Shown here piece after piece: positions 52,464-61,932 of a stretch of DNA of 64,000 nucleotides (position 1 is the first letter of the stretch; each line of letters opens with the position of its first letter). Under the pieces are notes generated by a model. It saw nothing but the letters and a program-made list of their open reading frames with translations, was not told where the DNA came from and did no database searches. Source of the stretch: Deltaproteobacteria bacterium (GTDB lineage: Bacteria; Desulfobacterota; Desulfobulbia; Desulfobulbales; Desulfobulbaceae). Both the position numbers and the translations under genes were made by a program. The stretch spans positions 1 to 64,000 of the forward strand of contig JAJRQC010000167.1 in the NCBI GenBank assembly GCA_024280455.1. Direction: 5' to 3'.

Positions 52464-52946
52464 ATGTTGATGACCACAATCTCAACTCAGATCGGCGAGT
52501 TTCACGCCTATGCCGATGACCAGGGTCTGTGCAGACTTCTATTTCCTGACCGCTCCGGGCCGGATTTGCCCGGAGGACTGCGCGAGATACCACCAAACGC
52601 TCTCCGTCTTTTTTCTCAGGTCGGCCAACAGCTCAATGAGTATCTGCAGAAGAAACGACATACTTTTGACCTTCCCCTTTCCATCCACGGAACGGACTTT
52701 CAACGATCGGTCTGGGATCTGCTCTGTGAAATACCTTACGGGCAAACCAGCAGCTATGGCGAACTTGCCGAAAAACTCGGCAGCAGAAATAAAGCACGGG
52801 CGGTGGGCGGGGCAGCCCATGTCAATCCGCTGCCCATCATCATCCCCTGTCACAGGCTCAACGGTGCCGGCGGTGCGTTGACCGGTTTTGCGGGCGGACT
52901 CTCGACAAAGAAATACCTGCTCAAACTTGAAGAATTCCCGGCATAG
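52464..52946 (+). CDS. ogt: Methylated-DNA-protein cysteine methyltransferase
   Basis: 160 residues. Active-site segment IIIPCHRLNGAGGALTGFAG with the acceptor Cys in PCHR, preceded by the DNA-binding helix YGQTSSYGELAEKLGSRNKARAVGG (around residues 97-121). It repairs O6-alkylguanine by suicide transfer to Cys. I chose ATG 52464, 8 bases after AGGA; a start at 52422 would add 14 residues of no family likeness. Confidence 0.9.
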   Translation: MLMTTISTQIGEFHAYADDQGLCRLLFPDRSGPDLPGGLREIPPNALRLFSQVGQQLNEYLQKKRHTFDLPLSIHGTDFQRSVWDLLCEIPYGQTSSYGELAEKLGSRNKARAVGGAAHVNPLPIIIPCHRLNGAGGALTGFAGGLSTKKYLLKLEEFPA

Positions 52947-52959
52947 AGCTGAAAAACTA

Positions 52960-53340
52960 ATGAAAATCAGCTGGATAACCGACATACAGGATAGAGAAGC
53001 GTACGAATTCAGGGAAAGAGCTTATTCAGGGACGAATGAATACAAAAAATTCAGGGAGGAAAAAGCCATGGTCGATATCGTTATAGGAGCCATCCAGCCC
53101 ACCGGGCCTCCGGTGAACAAACCGGACACCACTGCCGGGGCGATAGAGGCGGAAATCCTGAATATCAGGGAGCCCAGACAGAATATTTCCGGACCAACGG
53201 GAAAAGAACGAAGAAAACAGTTCCGACAGGATCCTGTCAATGGTCGGGTACTGACGGTCCTGGTGCCAAACGGCACCATCCTGCCTAAAAATCTTGACCG
53301 TCGGAAGTATAAAGTACTGCTTCGGTTCATAAAAAGATAG
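52960..53340 (+). CDS. Hypothetical protein
   Basis: About 126 residues from ATG 52960. It is hydrophilic, with LTVLVPNGTILPKNLDRRKY near the end. I do not recognise a family. It follows ogt by 13 bp and ends directly at a rho-independent terminator, which supports it being a real cotranscribed gene. Confidence 0.5.
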   Translation: MKISWITDIQDREAYEFRERAYSGTNEYKKFREEKAMVDIVIGAIQPTGPPVNKPDTTAGAIEAEILNIREPRQNISGPTGKERRKQFRQDPVNGRVLTVLVPNGTILPKNLDRRKYKVLLRFIKR

Positions 53341-53382
53341 GGAACCGTTCAGGCAAGCCGTCGGTTCCCTGATTTTTTATTT
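53340..53382 (+). terminator. Rho-independent terminator after the ogt unit
   Basis: Stem GGGAACCG / CGGTTCCC (53340-53369) followed by GATTTTTTATTT. It lies between convergent transcription units. Confidence 0.8.
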
Positions 53383-53445
53383 CCTGTGCAAGAGGGAGAA
53401 CTGTATTCCCACACAGAGCGCAGGAACGGGGCAGCCCCTAAACCC

Positions 53446-55809
53446 CTAAAAGGGTTGCATGGTCCAGATACCACAGGGACAGGTATCGGCACAGAAACCG
53501 CAGGCAATACATTTATTATCATCAGAGACGTACTCGTAATTCACTCCGTCCACTTCATCAGCAACAAGCTCACGCCTGGAAATCGCATGGGTCGGGCAGA
53601 TGGTCTCACAGAGATGGCAGTCACGACAGGAACCGCAGCTCAGGCAGCGGGCCGCCTGATGATTCTCGGTATCTCCCTTTTCCTCAGCAGGATCGTAATG
53701 GGCAAAGGTCAGGGCCTCGTACTTGATCAACTCTTTGGCAAAGGGTTTCCACTCCTCACCTTTTAAAGTCGCCGCGAGATACTCGCCGGTTCTCTTGCCG
53801 GCGCCGAGGGCATTGGTTGCAAGCCCTGGCCGCTCAACATCACCGACCGCAAGGATCTTGGGATCGCTGGTTCTTCCGGTATCGTCGGTCTTAATCCATG
53901 AGCCGCCGGCCACATTGATAACCTCGACCGAATCGGGCAAAAAAGAGACCTTGGGCACATCACCGATGGAGATGATCACCGTCTGGGCCGGAATCAGCTC
54001 GCCGGAATCAGTCACCAGTCCTTCTTCGGTCACCCGCTCGGTCATCACCGGCCACTTAAAGGTCGCTCCCAGAGCCTCGGCAGCATCACGCTCTTTGCCG
54101 AATGCCAGCGGTTTCTGGATATCAACCATGGTCACCTGGTCGGCACCGAGGCGATAACATTCGGCAGCCACATCGCAGCCCACGTTACCGGCACCGATGA
54201 TCACCACCTGCTTGCCGGTTTTAATGGGACTGTCACTTTTAGCTGCCTTGAGATAGTCAAGGGCAGGGATAACACGCTCATGGCCCGGGAAAGGAATAGT
54301 CTTAGGCTGATGGGTTCCCACACCGATCACGACGAAATCATATTCTTTTTTAAGCTCTTCAACCTTGTCCTTGCTCATGGACACCCCGAAATGAACGGTG
54401 ATATTCTCCTCTTTCAGGAATCGGTCAATCTCCACCTCCCAGACCGCTTTTGACAAACGCTCCCAGGGAATGGTCTGGGCAAGCTTGCCGCCCAGCTGGT
54501 TATCCTTTTCAAATATATGGGCCTCAATACCGTTGAGGGCCAGATGCCAGGCAGTGGCCATACCGGCCGGTCCTCCGCCGATGATTGCAACCTTCTTGCC
54601 TATGGACGGCAGAGGCTTTGGCGGTTCGGCCGTACGGACGGCCTTGCCGAGCACCTGAACATCAATGGAGTAATCGACCTTTTTTCGCGAACAGTTCTGG
54701 ATACAGAGATTCGGACAGATGGTTCCACAGACCGAGGCTGGAAAAGGAGTATAGCGAAGCAGCATCTCGTAAGCTTCTTCGGTTTTGCCCTCCCGGATCA
54801 ACCGCAGACGGTCAATAGTGGGAATATGCATGGGGCAGTAATAGGTGCACGGGGCGGCAGAATCACGGTTGGCCCAGAACGGTTTACGGCGCCGAAACTC
54901 ACCTGATTCAATCACCCCGATAACCGAGCGCTCAAGTCCGGGCGCAAGATCACGCAGGGGATCGCCACCGCCGAAGCCCTGGCTCCAGACCCGGCGGGAA
55001 AACTCGGCCATGGGCATAGGGCCTGAGAACATCAGAGCCCGTTCCTGGGGGGTGATGGCGGTCAGCAGATTCCAATCGTCACGGACGGATAAGGTTTCAA
55101 GCAGCTCCGGCCGTTGAATAGCCTCGAGATAGCCGGGGAGCTTATCAATAAGCCACTGCCACTCTTCATCGTCGGGTTTTGATAATTTTGCATTGGTGCG
55201 GGAATAGGTGTCATCGGTTGTACCGCGGTAATAAACCTGACCGCCAACCATGCCGACACAGGGCCGATAGCCAAGAACATTATCGGGATTCTTGGCCTCC
55301 ACACCGCAGACAATACCGATACCGCCGCAGTTGAACTCGGCAAAGGTATCACCCACCGAACCCAGAACCCACATCTCCGGTTTCTCATACTCCGGGTTCC
55401 ACTTGGTCATGGTCAGACCACGGGAACCGATGGAGCCGCCGATCATTACCCGGCCGCCGGCCATGGCATTACAGACCCCGTTAGTGGCGTTGCCGCGGAC
55501 AATAATATCAGCACCGATATTCAAATAGCCGACATCATCGGATGCCGCACCTTCGCAGATGATAGTCGCGCCGATCTGGCCCATACAACCGAGACGCTGG
55601 CCGGCCGGTCCTTTAACCCGGATAGTCAGCGGATGGGTTTCCGTACCGAGGCGGAGGCCGATATTATGTTGGCCGAACGACTCGAGGATCAGTTCATCCG
55701 CTGCAGCTGCTGCGCCGCGGACCTCTTCCTCAAAAATCTTGGAGGTCAGCCGCCGTCCGTTTTCATCTTTACCGCGAACTGTTACAATCTTCCTCTCTTG
55801 TGTACTCAT
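53446..55809 (-). CDS. Glutamate synthase subunit: GXGXG domain fused to GltD-like oxidoreductase and ferredoxin
   Basis: About 787 residues. Residues 1-250 are the GXGXG beta-helix of GltB (LGCMGQIGATIICEG, NAMAGGRVMIGGSIGSRG). Next comes a GltD-like part with an Fe-S helical domain (CTYYCPMHIPTIDRL, CGTICPNLC), FAD site KVAIIGGGPAGMATAWHL and NADPH site VVIIGAGNVGCDVAAE. The end carries two 4Fe-4S motifs (CGSCRDCHLCETICPT, CIACGFCADTCPCG). It supplies electrons from NADPH or ferredoxin to the FMN subunit encoded just upstream. ATG 55809 is chosen; 55821 is possible. Confidence 0.85.
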   Translation of the reverse strand: MSTQERKIVTVRGKDENGRRLTSKIFEEEVRGAAAAADELILESFGQHNIGLRLGTETHPLTIRVKGPAGQRLGCMGQIGATIICEGAASDDVGYLNIGADIIVRGNATNGVCNAMAGGRVMIGGSIGSRGLTMTKWNPEYEKPEMWVLGSVGDTFAEFNCGGIGIVCGVEAKNPDNVLGYRPCVGMVGGQVYYRGTTDDTYSRTNAKLSKPDDEEWQWLIDKLPGYLEAIQRPELLETLSVRDDWNLLTAITPQERALMFSGPMPMAEFSRRVWSQGFGGGDPLRDLAPGLERSVIGVIESGEFRRRKPFWANRDSAAPCTYYCPMHIPTIDRLRLIREGKTEEAYEMLLRYTPFPASVCGTICPNLCIQNCSRKKVDYSIDVQVLGKAVRTAEPPKPLPSIGKKVAIIGGGPAGMATAWHLALNGIEAHIFEKDNQLGGKLAQTIPWERLSKAVWEVEIDRFLKEENITVHFGVSMSKDKVEELKKEYDFVVIGVGTHQPKTIPFPGHERVIPALDYLKAAKSDSPIKTGKQVVIIGAGNVGCDVAAECYRLGADQVTMVDIQKPLAFGKERDAAEALGATFKWPVMTERVTEEGLVTDSGELIPAQTVIISIGDVPKVSFLPDSVEVINVAGGSWIKTDDTGRTSDPKILAVGDVERPGLATNALGAGKRTGEYLAATLKGEEWKPFAKELIKYEALTFAHYDPAEEKGDTENHQAARCLSCGSCRDCHLCETICPTHAISRRELVADEVDGVNYEYVSDDNKCIACGFCADTCPCGIWTMQPF

Positions 55810-55904
55810 GTCAGCTATCAATCGTGTATAAGTTAACCACGCTCTTCCATTCAGGAGTTACGCCTGCGTGGCTGGAAAATCCGTCCCTGCCGGTCAGTTG
55901 GTGA

Positions 55905-57545
55905 TCAGCAGATATATTTAATTTTCAGCCGCTCGGCAGCATCGGCATCATCAATGCCGAGGGCATCGGACATGCCGATGGGCAGACTCTGTGAACGTCC
56001 CAACGGGGCCATGATCTTCTTCATCTCCGTCCGGATTACCATAAAGGTTTCGGCCACCCGCTGGGCGACATCATCGGGATCAAGCCGCCTGAACAGTTTC
56101 GGATTCTGTGAGGTTATACCCTTGGGACAGATCCCGACGTTACAGACATTGCAGCGTCCCTTCTCGTTGCCCAGACATCCGGCACAGGACTGCATGATGT
56201 ACTTACCGATGTGGACCCCGGAGGCACCAAGCATAATCAACGCCAATCCATTCTGAGTCACATTGCCGTTCTTGCCGACACCACCGGCGGCAAAAAGCGG
56301 GATCTCGTTCTGGCGCCCCTGGGCAACCAGATCCAGATAACACTCGCGCAGATTGGAGGCAATCGGATGGCCGGTCGCTTCCAGGGATACGTTATAGGCT
56401 GCACCGGTTCCACCATCGATACCATCAATAAGCAGGGCCCCGGCATAGGGGTTACGAACCAGATTATTGAGCACGGATTTGGCTGAAGTGGAACCGGAAA
56501 TCTTGGGATAGACCGGAACCCGGAAACCGAACGCCATCGACAGGGTCTGGATCATCTTCATGACACTCTCTTCAATGGAATAGAGTGTCTGGTGGACCGG
56601 CGGCGACGGCAGGTCAACCCCTTCGGGCACCCCGCGCAGGCGCGCAATCAGCTTGGAGACCTTAAACCACATGAGCAGGCCGCCGTCACCGGGCTTGGCA
56701 CCCTGACCGTATTTGATCTCGATTGCGGCCGGATCGCACTGCATCTCAGGAATGGCCCGGATGATTTCGTCCCAACCGAAGTAACCCGACGCTATCTGAA
56801 GAATAATATATTTGAGAAACGGACTTTTGAGGACCCAGGGCGGACAGCCGCCCTCACCGGTAGCCATGACCACGGGAATACCAAGGACCTCGTTGCAGTA
56901 GGCCACGCCCTGGAGCAGCCCCAGCCACATGTTGGGCGACAGGGCGCCAAAGGACATGGAGCCGATCACAAACGGAAAAATCTCGCGGGTGGGCGGGATC
57001 CATTCACCGGTGGCTTTACGGCGAAGATATTCCTCCGGCGGCAGAACCCGGCCAAGAATAGTATTGGTGCTGAACTCATGCCGACCGGCATCAAGGGCCG
57101 GATCGGTGAGCATGGAAATACGACCAAACGAAATCCGATCAAGAATGGTTGCCCCGGTCTTATTTCTACGGCCACCACGCTTTGCGGCCTCACCTTTCTG
57201 GTTCTGCTGAAAGACGGTGCGGTGCTCATTGGGATTGGGCACCGGTCCGATGGCCTCATTGGGGCAGACCGAAGAACACATTCCGCAGCCGATACATTTC
57301 TTATCCATGGCGGTATGCTGACGAATACCGACAAAATGACGATACTCATTGCCCCGTTTTTTGCGGAGCACATCAAGCTTGGGTACCCGCTGCCGACGGT
57401 AGGTCAGATAAATCGAATTAACCGGGCAGACGGCGGTGCACTGGCCACAGAGGGTACAACGATCCTCACGGTGCTGGATAATCCAGGGCAGATCGCTATA
57501 GGTTAGGCTGCTTGGGGTAGTGTAAACGGATCGAACTGAGTCCAT
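55905..57545 (-). CDS. Glutamate synthase, FMN-binding synthase subunit with ferredoxin domain
   Basis: 546 residues. An N-terminal pair of 4Fe-4S motifs (CTLCGQCTAVCP, CIGCGMCSSVCPNEA) is followed by the FMN-binding Glu_synthase barrel (GEGGCPPWVL, IKYGQGAKPGDGGLL, DGIDGGTGAAY) and the Fe-S cluster motif CAGCLGNEKGRCNVCNVG. This is the archaeal-type GltB core. Ammonia should come from the separate amidotransferase encoded upstream, with which it overlaps by 43 bp. Confidence 0.9.
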   Translation of the reverse strand: MDSVRSVYTTPSSLTYSDLPWIIQHREDRCTLCGQCTAVCPVNSIYLTYRRQRVPKLDVLRKKRGNEYRHFVGIRQHTAMDKKCIGCGMCSSVCPNEAIGPVPNPNEHRTVFQQNQKGEAAKRGGRRNKTGATILDRISFGRISMLTDPALDAGRHEFSTNTILGRVLPPEEYLRRKATGEWIPPTREIFPFVIGSMSFGALSPNMWLGLLQGVAYCNEVLGIPVVMATGEGGCPPWVLKSPFLKYIILQIASGYFGWDEIIRAIPEMQCDPAAIEIKYGQGAKPGDGGLLMWFKVSKLIARLRGVPEGVDLPSPPVHQTLYSIEESVMKMIQTLSMAFGFRVPVYPKISGSTSAKSVLNNLVRNPYAGALLIDGIDGGTGAAYNVSLEATGHPIASNLRECYLDLVAQGRQNEIPLFAAGGVGKNGNVTQNGLALIMLGASGVHIGKYIMQSCAGCLGNEKGRCNVCNVGICPKGITSQNPKLFRRLDPDDVAQRVAETFMVIRTEMKKIMAPLGRSQSLPIGMSDALGIDDADAAERLKIKYIC

Positions 57546-58639
57546 ATCAAAAGTTCCTTACGATCTGGAGGAATAATAATTGTATGTTCACGCATGGGCT
57601 GGAAGTCCAGGACCGGATCACGATCCGGTACCAGGGCCTGTACCCCGCACATTTCAGAGGCAATCGCCCAGGTCCCGGGCTTACCGCCGACAGTGGCAGG
57701 GCGCAACTTTTTGGCATCCATAACCAGCATACTGGTTTCATCAGGCAGGGTGCCGATTACGGCGTTGGGGCCGTCGATAATAAGTCTGCGGCAGGCAGTG
57801 CGCAACCCCTTGAGAAACTCGCCCTGGGGATGGACATCCAGTTCTTCGTTTTTCAACGGGGTAATGACATGCTTATAGGCCTGCAGAGGCAGTTTTAACT
57901 TTTTGGTTACATAATGGAGAATATGGGTAAAGACCTCGGAGTCACTCTGATAGCCGGTGTAACCCGGAATATTTTTCCCCTCCAGCCACTCCTTGATCGG
58001 AATGAAGGCGGTATTCTCACCGTTGGTCATGGTGGAGATGCCCTGGATAAAGAACGGATGGCAGGCATAGAGATTAATACCGTAATTGGTGTTCTGCCGC
58101 CCCTGGGCCATGACCACCCGGGCCATGATCCGGTTGTCGCTCAGTGACAGGGCGTCACCGATCTCAAGGGGCCAGCCGACCTCCTTGATCATCACCACAT
58201 CGGACCAGAAAGAAAAAACCGTCAAATCGCCGCCATGCTCCTCACCGTCCCGGCGCAGATAAAGCCGGGTCTGCATTAGGTACTCTTCCAGCTCAGCCTC
58301 ATCCATGTCGGCCGGTTTCTTATAGACCCGGACAATATATTTATGGCGGTCTTTGGCCTCAATGAGCTCGGCCTTGACCTTGAACTCATGATCATATTTC
58401 TGGACAAAGCCACGGGTCTCCATGTACCCGTTAAGCCTGGACAAGGCCTCTTCGGTATGGGCTATTCCGGAAAGGATAACCTGATTGTCCTTCTCGTAGT
58501 TGAAATCCGCAAACTGGACTCCTCGCAGCAAAAGGCCGAGCCCGCTGCCGTCATACCCTTCCTGCATGGCCTCCATGGCCTCAAGAACCTCATACGGAGA
58601 GAAGGGCGTACTTGAAGTTTTTAACGCTAAACGACACAT
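57503..58639 (-). CDS. Glutamate synthase, class II glutamine amidotransferase subunit
   Basis: 378 residues starting MCRLALKT; Cys2 is the expected nucleophile after Met removal. YDGSGLGLLLRGV and TNYGINLYACHPFFIQGIST, with MTNGENTAF, match the GATase domain of GltB. It releases ammonia from glutamine for the FMN subunit. It is the first gene of the three-gene operon, so GltB is split into three chains here. Confidence 0.85.
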   Translation of the reverse strand: MCRLALKTSSTPFSPYEVLEAMEAMQEGYDGSGLGLLLRGVQFADFNYEKDNQVILSGIAHTEEALSRLNGYMETRGFVQKYDHEFKVKAELIEAKDRHKYIVRVYKKPADMDEAELEEYLMQTRLYLRRDGEEHGGDLTVFSFWSDVVMIKEVGWPLEIGDALSLSDNRIMARVVMAQGRQNTNYGINLYACHPFFIQGISTMTNGENTAFIPIKEWLEGKNIPGYTGYQSDSEVFTHILHYVTKKLKLPLQAYKHVITPLKNEELDVHPQGEFLKGLRTACRRLIIDGPNAVIGTLPDETSMLVMDAKKLRPATVGGKPGTWAIASEMCGVQALVPDRDPVLDFQPMREHTIIIPPDRKELLIWTQFDPFTLPQAA

Positions 58640-58968
58640 GGATTACTCCTGAAAATCATTGCTGAACCCGAGTGTTCAGGTCAAACACAGGCCTGAACCG
58701 GCTCGAAACATTGGAAAACAGCACATACTCGAACACATTTATCACGGAGAAGCGAAGACGTTCACCAATCTGCCCGCAACGATCTTTATGAAAAATGTGG
58801 TCTGGAATGCCAAGACTGCAGACGGGACGAATACAAAAAAAGTTCCCTTGTGTCAAGGAGAAAGGAACGCCGGATTCTCAGGCGGGATGGGAAGGTCTGA
58901 AACGTGTAAAAAAAAATCCGGACGGCAGAAAAACCTGCGTCCGGATCTATGTATTGAGACGGGTCGGT
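58640..58968. other. Intergenic region upstream of the glutamate synthase operon
   Basis: Contains the tatA terminator (58908-58946) and, toward 58640, the leader of the glutamate synthase operon. I see no gene and cannot fix a promoter. Confidence 0.5.
58908..58946 (-). terminator. Rho-independent terminator of the tatA genes
   Basis: A 9-bp stem (ATCCGGACG / CGTCCGGAT) is followed on the minus strand by nine T. It lies 22 bp past the tatA stop. Confidence 0.85.
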
Positions 58969-59217
58969 CTACTTTGTGATTACCTCGGTAATATCGCGGG
59001 CTTTATCAATTTTGTCCTTGACCGCTGTTACCTCTTTAACTCCAGGCAGACTCTTTTTCAGATCCAGACCGGCATCCTCCACGTCATCAAGCCCCCGTTT
59101 AAACGAGCCGATCGCCTTGCCGAGGCCGGCACCGATCTCAGGGAGTTTTTTACCGCCAAAAAACAGAAAGGCAATTCCAAGTATGACTACAAGCTCCGGG
59201 GTACCAAGTCCAAACAT
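58969..59217 (-). CDS. tatA: Twin-arginine translocase TatA/TatE protein
   Basis: 82 residues: MFGLGTPELVVILGIAFLFF membrane helix, hinge Gly-Gly, then an amphipathic helix KKLPEIGAGLGKAIGSFKRG and a charged tail. It forms the pore of the Tat system for folded, cofactor-bearing proteins. It lies 44 bp after a second tatA; no tatC is nearby in the window. Confidence 0.9.
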   Translation of the reverse strand: MFGLGTPELVVILGIAFLFFGGKKLPEIGAGLGKAIGSFKRGLDDVEDAGLDLKKSLPGVKEVTAVKDKIDKARDITEVITK

Positions 59218-59261
59218 GATCTTTTCCTCGCCAAAAAAATTAATCTACGTGGTGACAGTCC

Positions 59262-59447
59262 TTAAGCATCCTTATTTTCTTTTTCATCTTCAATGGATTT
59301 TGCGTTGTCATCATTTTTGGTCGCATCCTTAAAATTTCGAATGCCCTTGCCGATTCCACCACCAATTTCCGGCAATTTACCGGCCCCAAAAATAATAACA
59401 ATAATGACCAGAATGATGATCAGTTCAGGCATTCCAAGACCGAACAT
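59262..59447 (-). CDS. tatA: Twin-arginine translocase TatA/TatE protein, short paralogue
   Basis: 61 residues: [20 protein letters not shown] helix, [20 protein letters not shown] amphipathic helix, and an acidic/Lys tail. It is a tandem paralogue of the preceding entry, a frequent arrangement in sulfate reducers and their relatives. Confidence 0.9.
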   Translation of the reverse strand: MFGLGMPELIIILVIIVIIFGAGKLPEIGGGIGKGIRNFKDATKNDDNAKSIEDEKENKDA

Positions 59448-59628
59448 GGTGTCACCTCATTTTTCTATATAAATTTTATTAATAGTTCGAACTGATGAAC
59501 TCGTAAAAACTACATTTTTCTATATTCCCGCCTTCGCGGGAATGACGGAACAGGGAACTCCTTACGACACTGACAAAACCTTCAATCAGGTAACATAGCA
59601 CCAAGAAACCAAGACTGTCAACAGACCA

Positions 59629-60945
59629 TTATTTCATATCCTGAATTACCCGACCGATCTTCTCCATCTCGGTAAGCACGGCCTGTTCATCGAGGGTTTC
59701 GATTTTCCGGTTGCGCATGACCAGCTGACCATTGATTATCGAATGAACGACATCCCCGCCCCGGGCGGCATAGACCAAGTGAGAAACCGGGTTGTAGACC
59801 GGGGTCAGGTGCGGTTTATTCAGATCAAGGACAATCACATCGGCCTTCTTGCCGGGCTCCAGACTGCCGATCAGCGATTCCGCTCCCAGGGCCCGGGCCC
59901 CGCCCATGGTTGCCGCCCGCAGGGTAGTTGCAGCGTCCATGGCGGTAGGATCCATCCGCGCCACCTTGTGAATTTTAGCAACACTGTTCATCTCACCAAA
60001 CATGTCGACATCATTGTTGGAGGCAGCACCGTCGGTACCGATACTCACACAGACTCCGGCATTAAGCATCTTCACCACCGGCGCGATACCCGAGGCCAGT
60101 TTCATGTTGGATTCCTGGCAATGGGTGACCTTAACTCCACGTTCAGCCATTAGCGCTATTTCGTCGTCTTCAACCATGACGCAGTGGGCGGCCAGCACCC
60201 GGTCATTCAACAGCCCCAGCTGTTCAAGATGCTGCACCGGACTGCAGTTGTAACGTTCTCTGCAGGTCTCCACTTCCTCCCGATTTTCCGAAAGGTGGAT
60301 ATGATAGATTACATTCCGCTCGCGGGCAACCTGAGCCAGCCGGGTCAGCAGTTCGGGTGAACAGGTGTAGACCGCATGAGGATTGACGGTAATGGTCAGC
60401 AGGTCATGGTTGTCATAGTCTGCAAACAGGTTTTCCATGTAGGTGAAACCGTTTGCGGGTTCACCATAATTGGGGGATGGAAAATCATACAGCACCTCAC
60501 CGAGCCAGGCGCGCATGCCGGATTCTGCCACCGCCCTGGCTACATCGGAGGCAAACAGATACATATCACAGAAACTTGTCGTGCCGGATTTGATCATCTC
60601 ACAGATGGACAACAGGGTGGAGTGGTAGACCATCTCGCCGCTGAGCTGTGCCTCGCGGGGAAAGATATAGTCCTGCAGCCACTGCATGAGCGGCAGATCA
60701 TCGGCCAGACCGCGAAAGCAGCTCATGGCGGCATGGGTATGGGTGTTGACAAGTCCGGGCAAGATCAGGCCGTGCTCCTCAGTCAGTACATCGGCATCGG
60801 GATATTTTGTACTCAGTTCCGCACCATATCCGACCTCGACAATCCGGTCGCCCGCAATAACCAGGCCACCGTTTTCCAGGATGGAATTGTCCTCATCCAT
60901 GGTCAGCAGGTATTTGCCCCTCACTATTTTTTTGGTTTTCTCCAT
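59629..60945 (-). CDS. mtaD: 5-methylthioadenosine/S-adenosylhomocysteine deaminase
   Basis: 438-residue amidohydrolase. Metal ligands are in LVNTHTHAAMSCFRGLADD near residue 69, IYHIHLSENREEV near 218, LAAHCVMVEDDE and the late SIGTDGAASNNDVDM. It deaminates SAH and MTA to the inosyl forms. It lies 2 bp upstream of nothing in its own direction but 2 bp after the nucleoside phosphorylase gene, so the pair recycles SAM by-products to hypoxanthine and a sugar phosphate. Confidence 0.9.
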   Translation of the reverse strand: MEKTKKIVRGKYLLTMDEDNSILENGGLVIAGDRIVEVGYGAELSTKYPDADVLTEEHGLILPGLVNTHTHAAMSCFRGLADDLPLMQWLQDYIFPREAQLSGEMVYHSTLLSICEMIKSGTTSFCDMYLFASDVARAVAESGMRAWLGEVLYDFPSPNYGEPANGFTYMENLFADYDNHDLLTITVNPHAVYTCSPELLTRLAQVARERNVIYHIHLSENREEVETCRERYNCSPVQHLEQLGLLNDRVLAAHCVMVEDDEIALMAERGVKVTHCQESNMKLASGIAPVVKMLNAGVCVSIGTDGAASNNDVDMFGEMNSVAKIHKVARMDPTAMDAATTLRAATMGGARALGAESLIGSLEPGKKADVIVLDLNKPHLTPVYNPVSHLVYAARGGDVVHSIINGQLVMRNRKIETLDEQAVLTEMEKIGRVIQDMK

Positions 60946-60947
60946 GA

Positions 60948-61778
60948 TCAGATTTTACGCAAGAGTGCTTGAAGCAACTGCTGCAACCGGGGTTCGGCAC
61001 GCTCTGCGGCAGCGACAATATCTTCCAGCAGAATAGGCTCAAAGTTATCCGGATCGTTGACATTGGCGACCACGGACAGACCGAGCACCCGCAGGCCCCC
61101 GTGGATGGCGACCAGGATTTCGGGCAGCGACGACATACCGACCGCATCGGCCCCGATCATCCGCAGGTACCGGGTTTCAGCCGGGGTCTCCAGACTGGGC
61201 CCGGGAATACAGACATAGGTGCCGCCGGTGACCTCATCCAGTCCCAGCTCAGCAGCCGTGTCCAGAGCCAGGTTCAGCAATGCTTCATCATAGGGCTGGG
61301 AGAGATCGGGAAAGCGGGGGCCCCATTCATCGACATTGGGACCGCGCAGGGGATTTTCCGGCAGCAGGTACAGATGATCGTTCATGACCATGATGGTGCC
61401 CGGAGCGTATCCCGGGTTTAAGCCGCCCGAGGCATTGGTAATGATGGCGGTGTGCGCACCGAGCAGGGTAAGAACCCGGACAGGAAAGGCCACTTCCGGG
61501 GTTGAATAACCTTCGTAATAATGCAGACGTCCCTGGAGCAGGGCGACAGACTTGCCACCAAGCCGGCCCAGAATAAGATTTCCGGCATGGCTGGTGACGG
61601 TCGATTGTGGGAAATGAGGAATTTCCCGGTACGGGATGATGCAGGCGTCCGCCATGGAATCGGCCAGTCCGCCGAGACCGGTGCCCAGTTGAATCAGAAT
61701 CTCCGGCTGAACCGGGAGCCGGGAGCGGAGAAAGTCGACCGCTTCCTCGACCTGTTGTCTGTACGGTTTACGGTTCAA
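60948..61778 (-). CDS. Purine nucleoside phosphorylase (MTA/inosine type)
   Basis: About 276 residues. Family motifs: IPHFPQSTVTSHAGNLILG, LQGRLHYYEGYS, ITNASGGLNPGYAPGTIMV and GGTYVCIPGPSLETPAETRY, with VGMSSLPEILVAIH. It cleaves purine nucleosides with phosphate. The start is uncertain: TTG 61778 is the last plausible start before the conserved part. A longer open frame to 61910 merely translates a heptamer repeat and a GTTCCCACGC-type repeat and is unlikely to be protein. Confidence 0.8.
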   Translation of the reverse strand: MNRKPYRQQVEEAVDFLRSRLPVQPEILIQLGTGLGGLADSMADACIIPYREIPHFPQSTVTSHAGNLILGRLGGKSVALLQGRLHYYEGYSTPEVAFPVRVLTLLGAHTAIITNASGGLNPGYAPGTIMVMNDHLYLLPENPLRGPNVDEWGPRFPDLSQPYDEALLNLALDTAAELGLDEVTGGTYVCIPGPSLETPAETRYLRMIGADAVGMSSLPEILVAIHGGLRVLGLSVVANVNDPDNFEPILLEDIVAAAERAEPRLQQLLQALLRKI

Positions 61779-61780
61779 AG

Positions 61781-61827
61781 TTCTGAGTTCTGAGTTCTGA
61801 GTTCTGAGTTCTGAGTTCTGAGTTCTG
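61781..61827. repeat. Heptanucleotide tandem repeat (TTCTGAG)n at the PNP 5' end
   Basis: Nearly seven perfect copies of TTCTGAG. If translated with the gene it would read as repeats of RTQNSEL. It touches the only plausible start of the phosphorylase gene. Confidence 0.85.
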
Positions 61828-61926
61828 CATTCCCACGCAGAGCGTGGGAACGAGGGTTCACAGTTGACAGGCCCCTGAGGGTTCATCGTTGTCAGGCCTC
61901 TCGTTCCCACGCTCTGCGTGGGAATG
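61828..61926. repeat. Inverted pair of GTTCCCACGC-type repeats
   Basis: CATTCCCACGCAGAGCGTGG (from 61828) and its reverse complement ending GTGGGAATG (to 61926) face each other about 45 bp apart; each is itself palindromic. This sequence type is common in many bacterial genomes as a REP-like element. The thrC stop lies at its edge. Confidence 0.65.
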
Positions 61927-61932
61927 CCTCAT

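Noticed and set aside
53446-57545. Sulfide dehydrogenase or NADH-dependent ferredoxin oxidoreductase (NfnB-like) instead of glutamate synthase
   Set aside because: The GXGXG domain, the FMN synthase barrel and the neighbouring class II amidotransferase together fit glutamate synthase.
61779-61910. N-terminal extension of the phosphorylase reading RTQNSEL repeats
   Set aside because: It is translation of the heptamer and GTTCCCACGC-type repeats and has no counterpart in the family.
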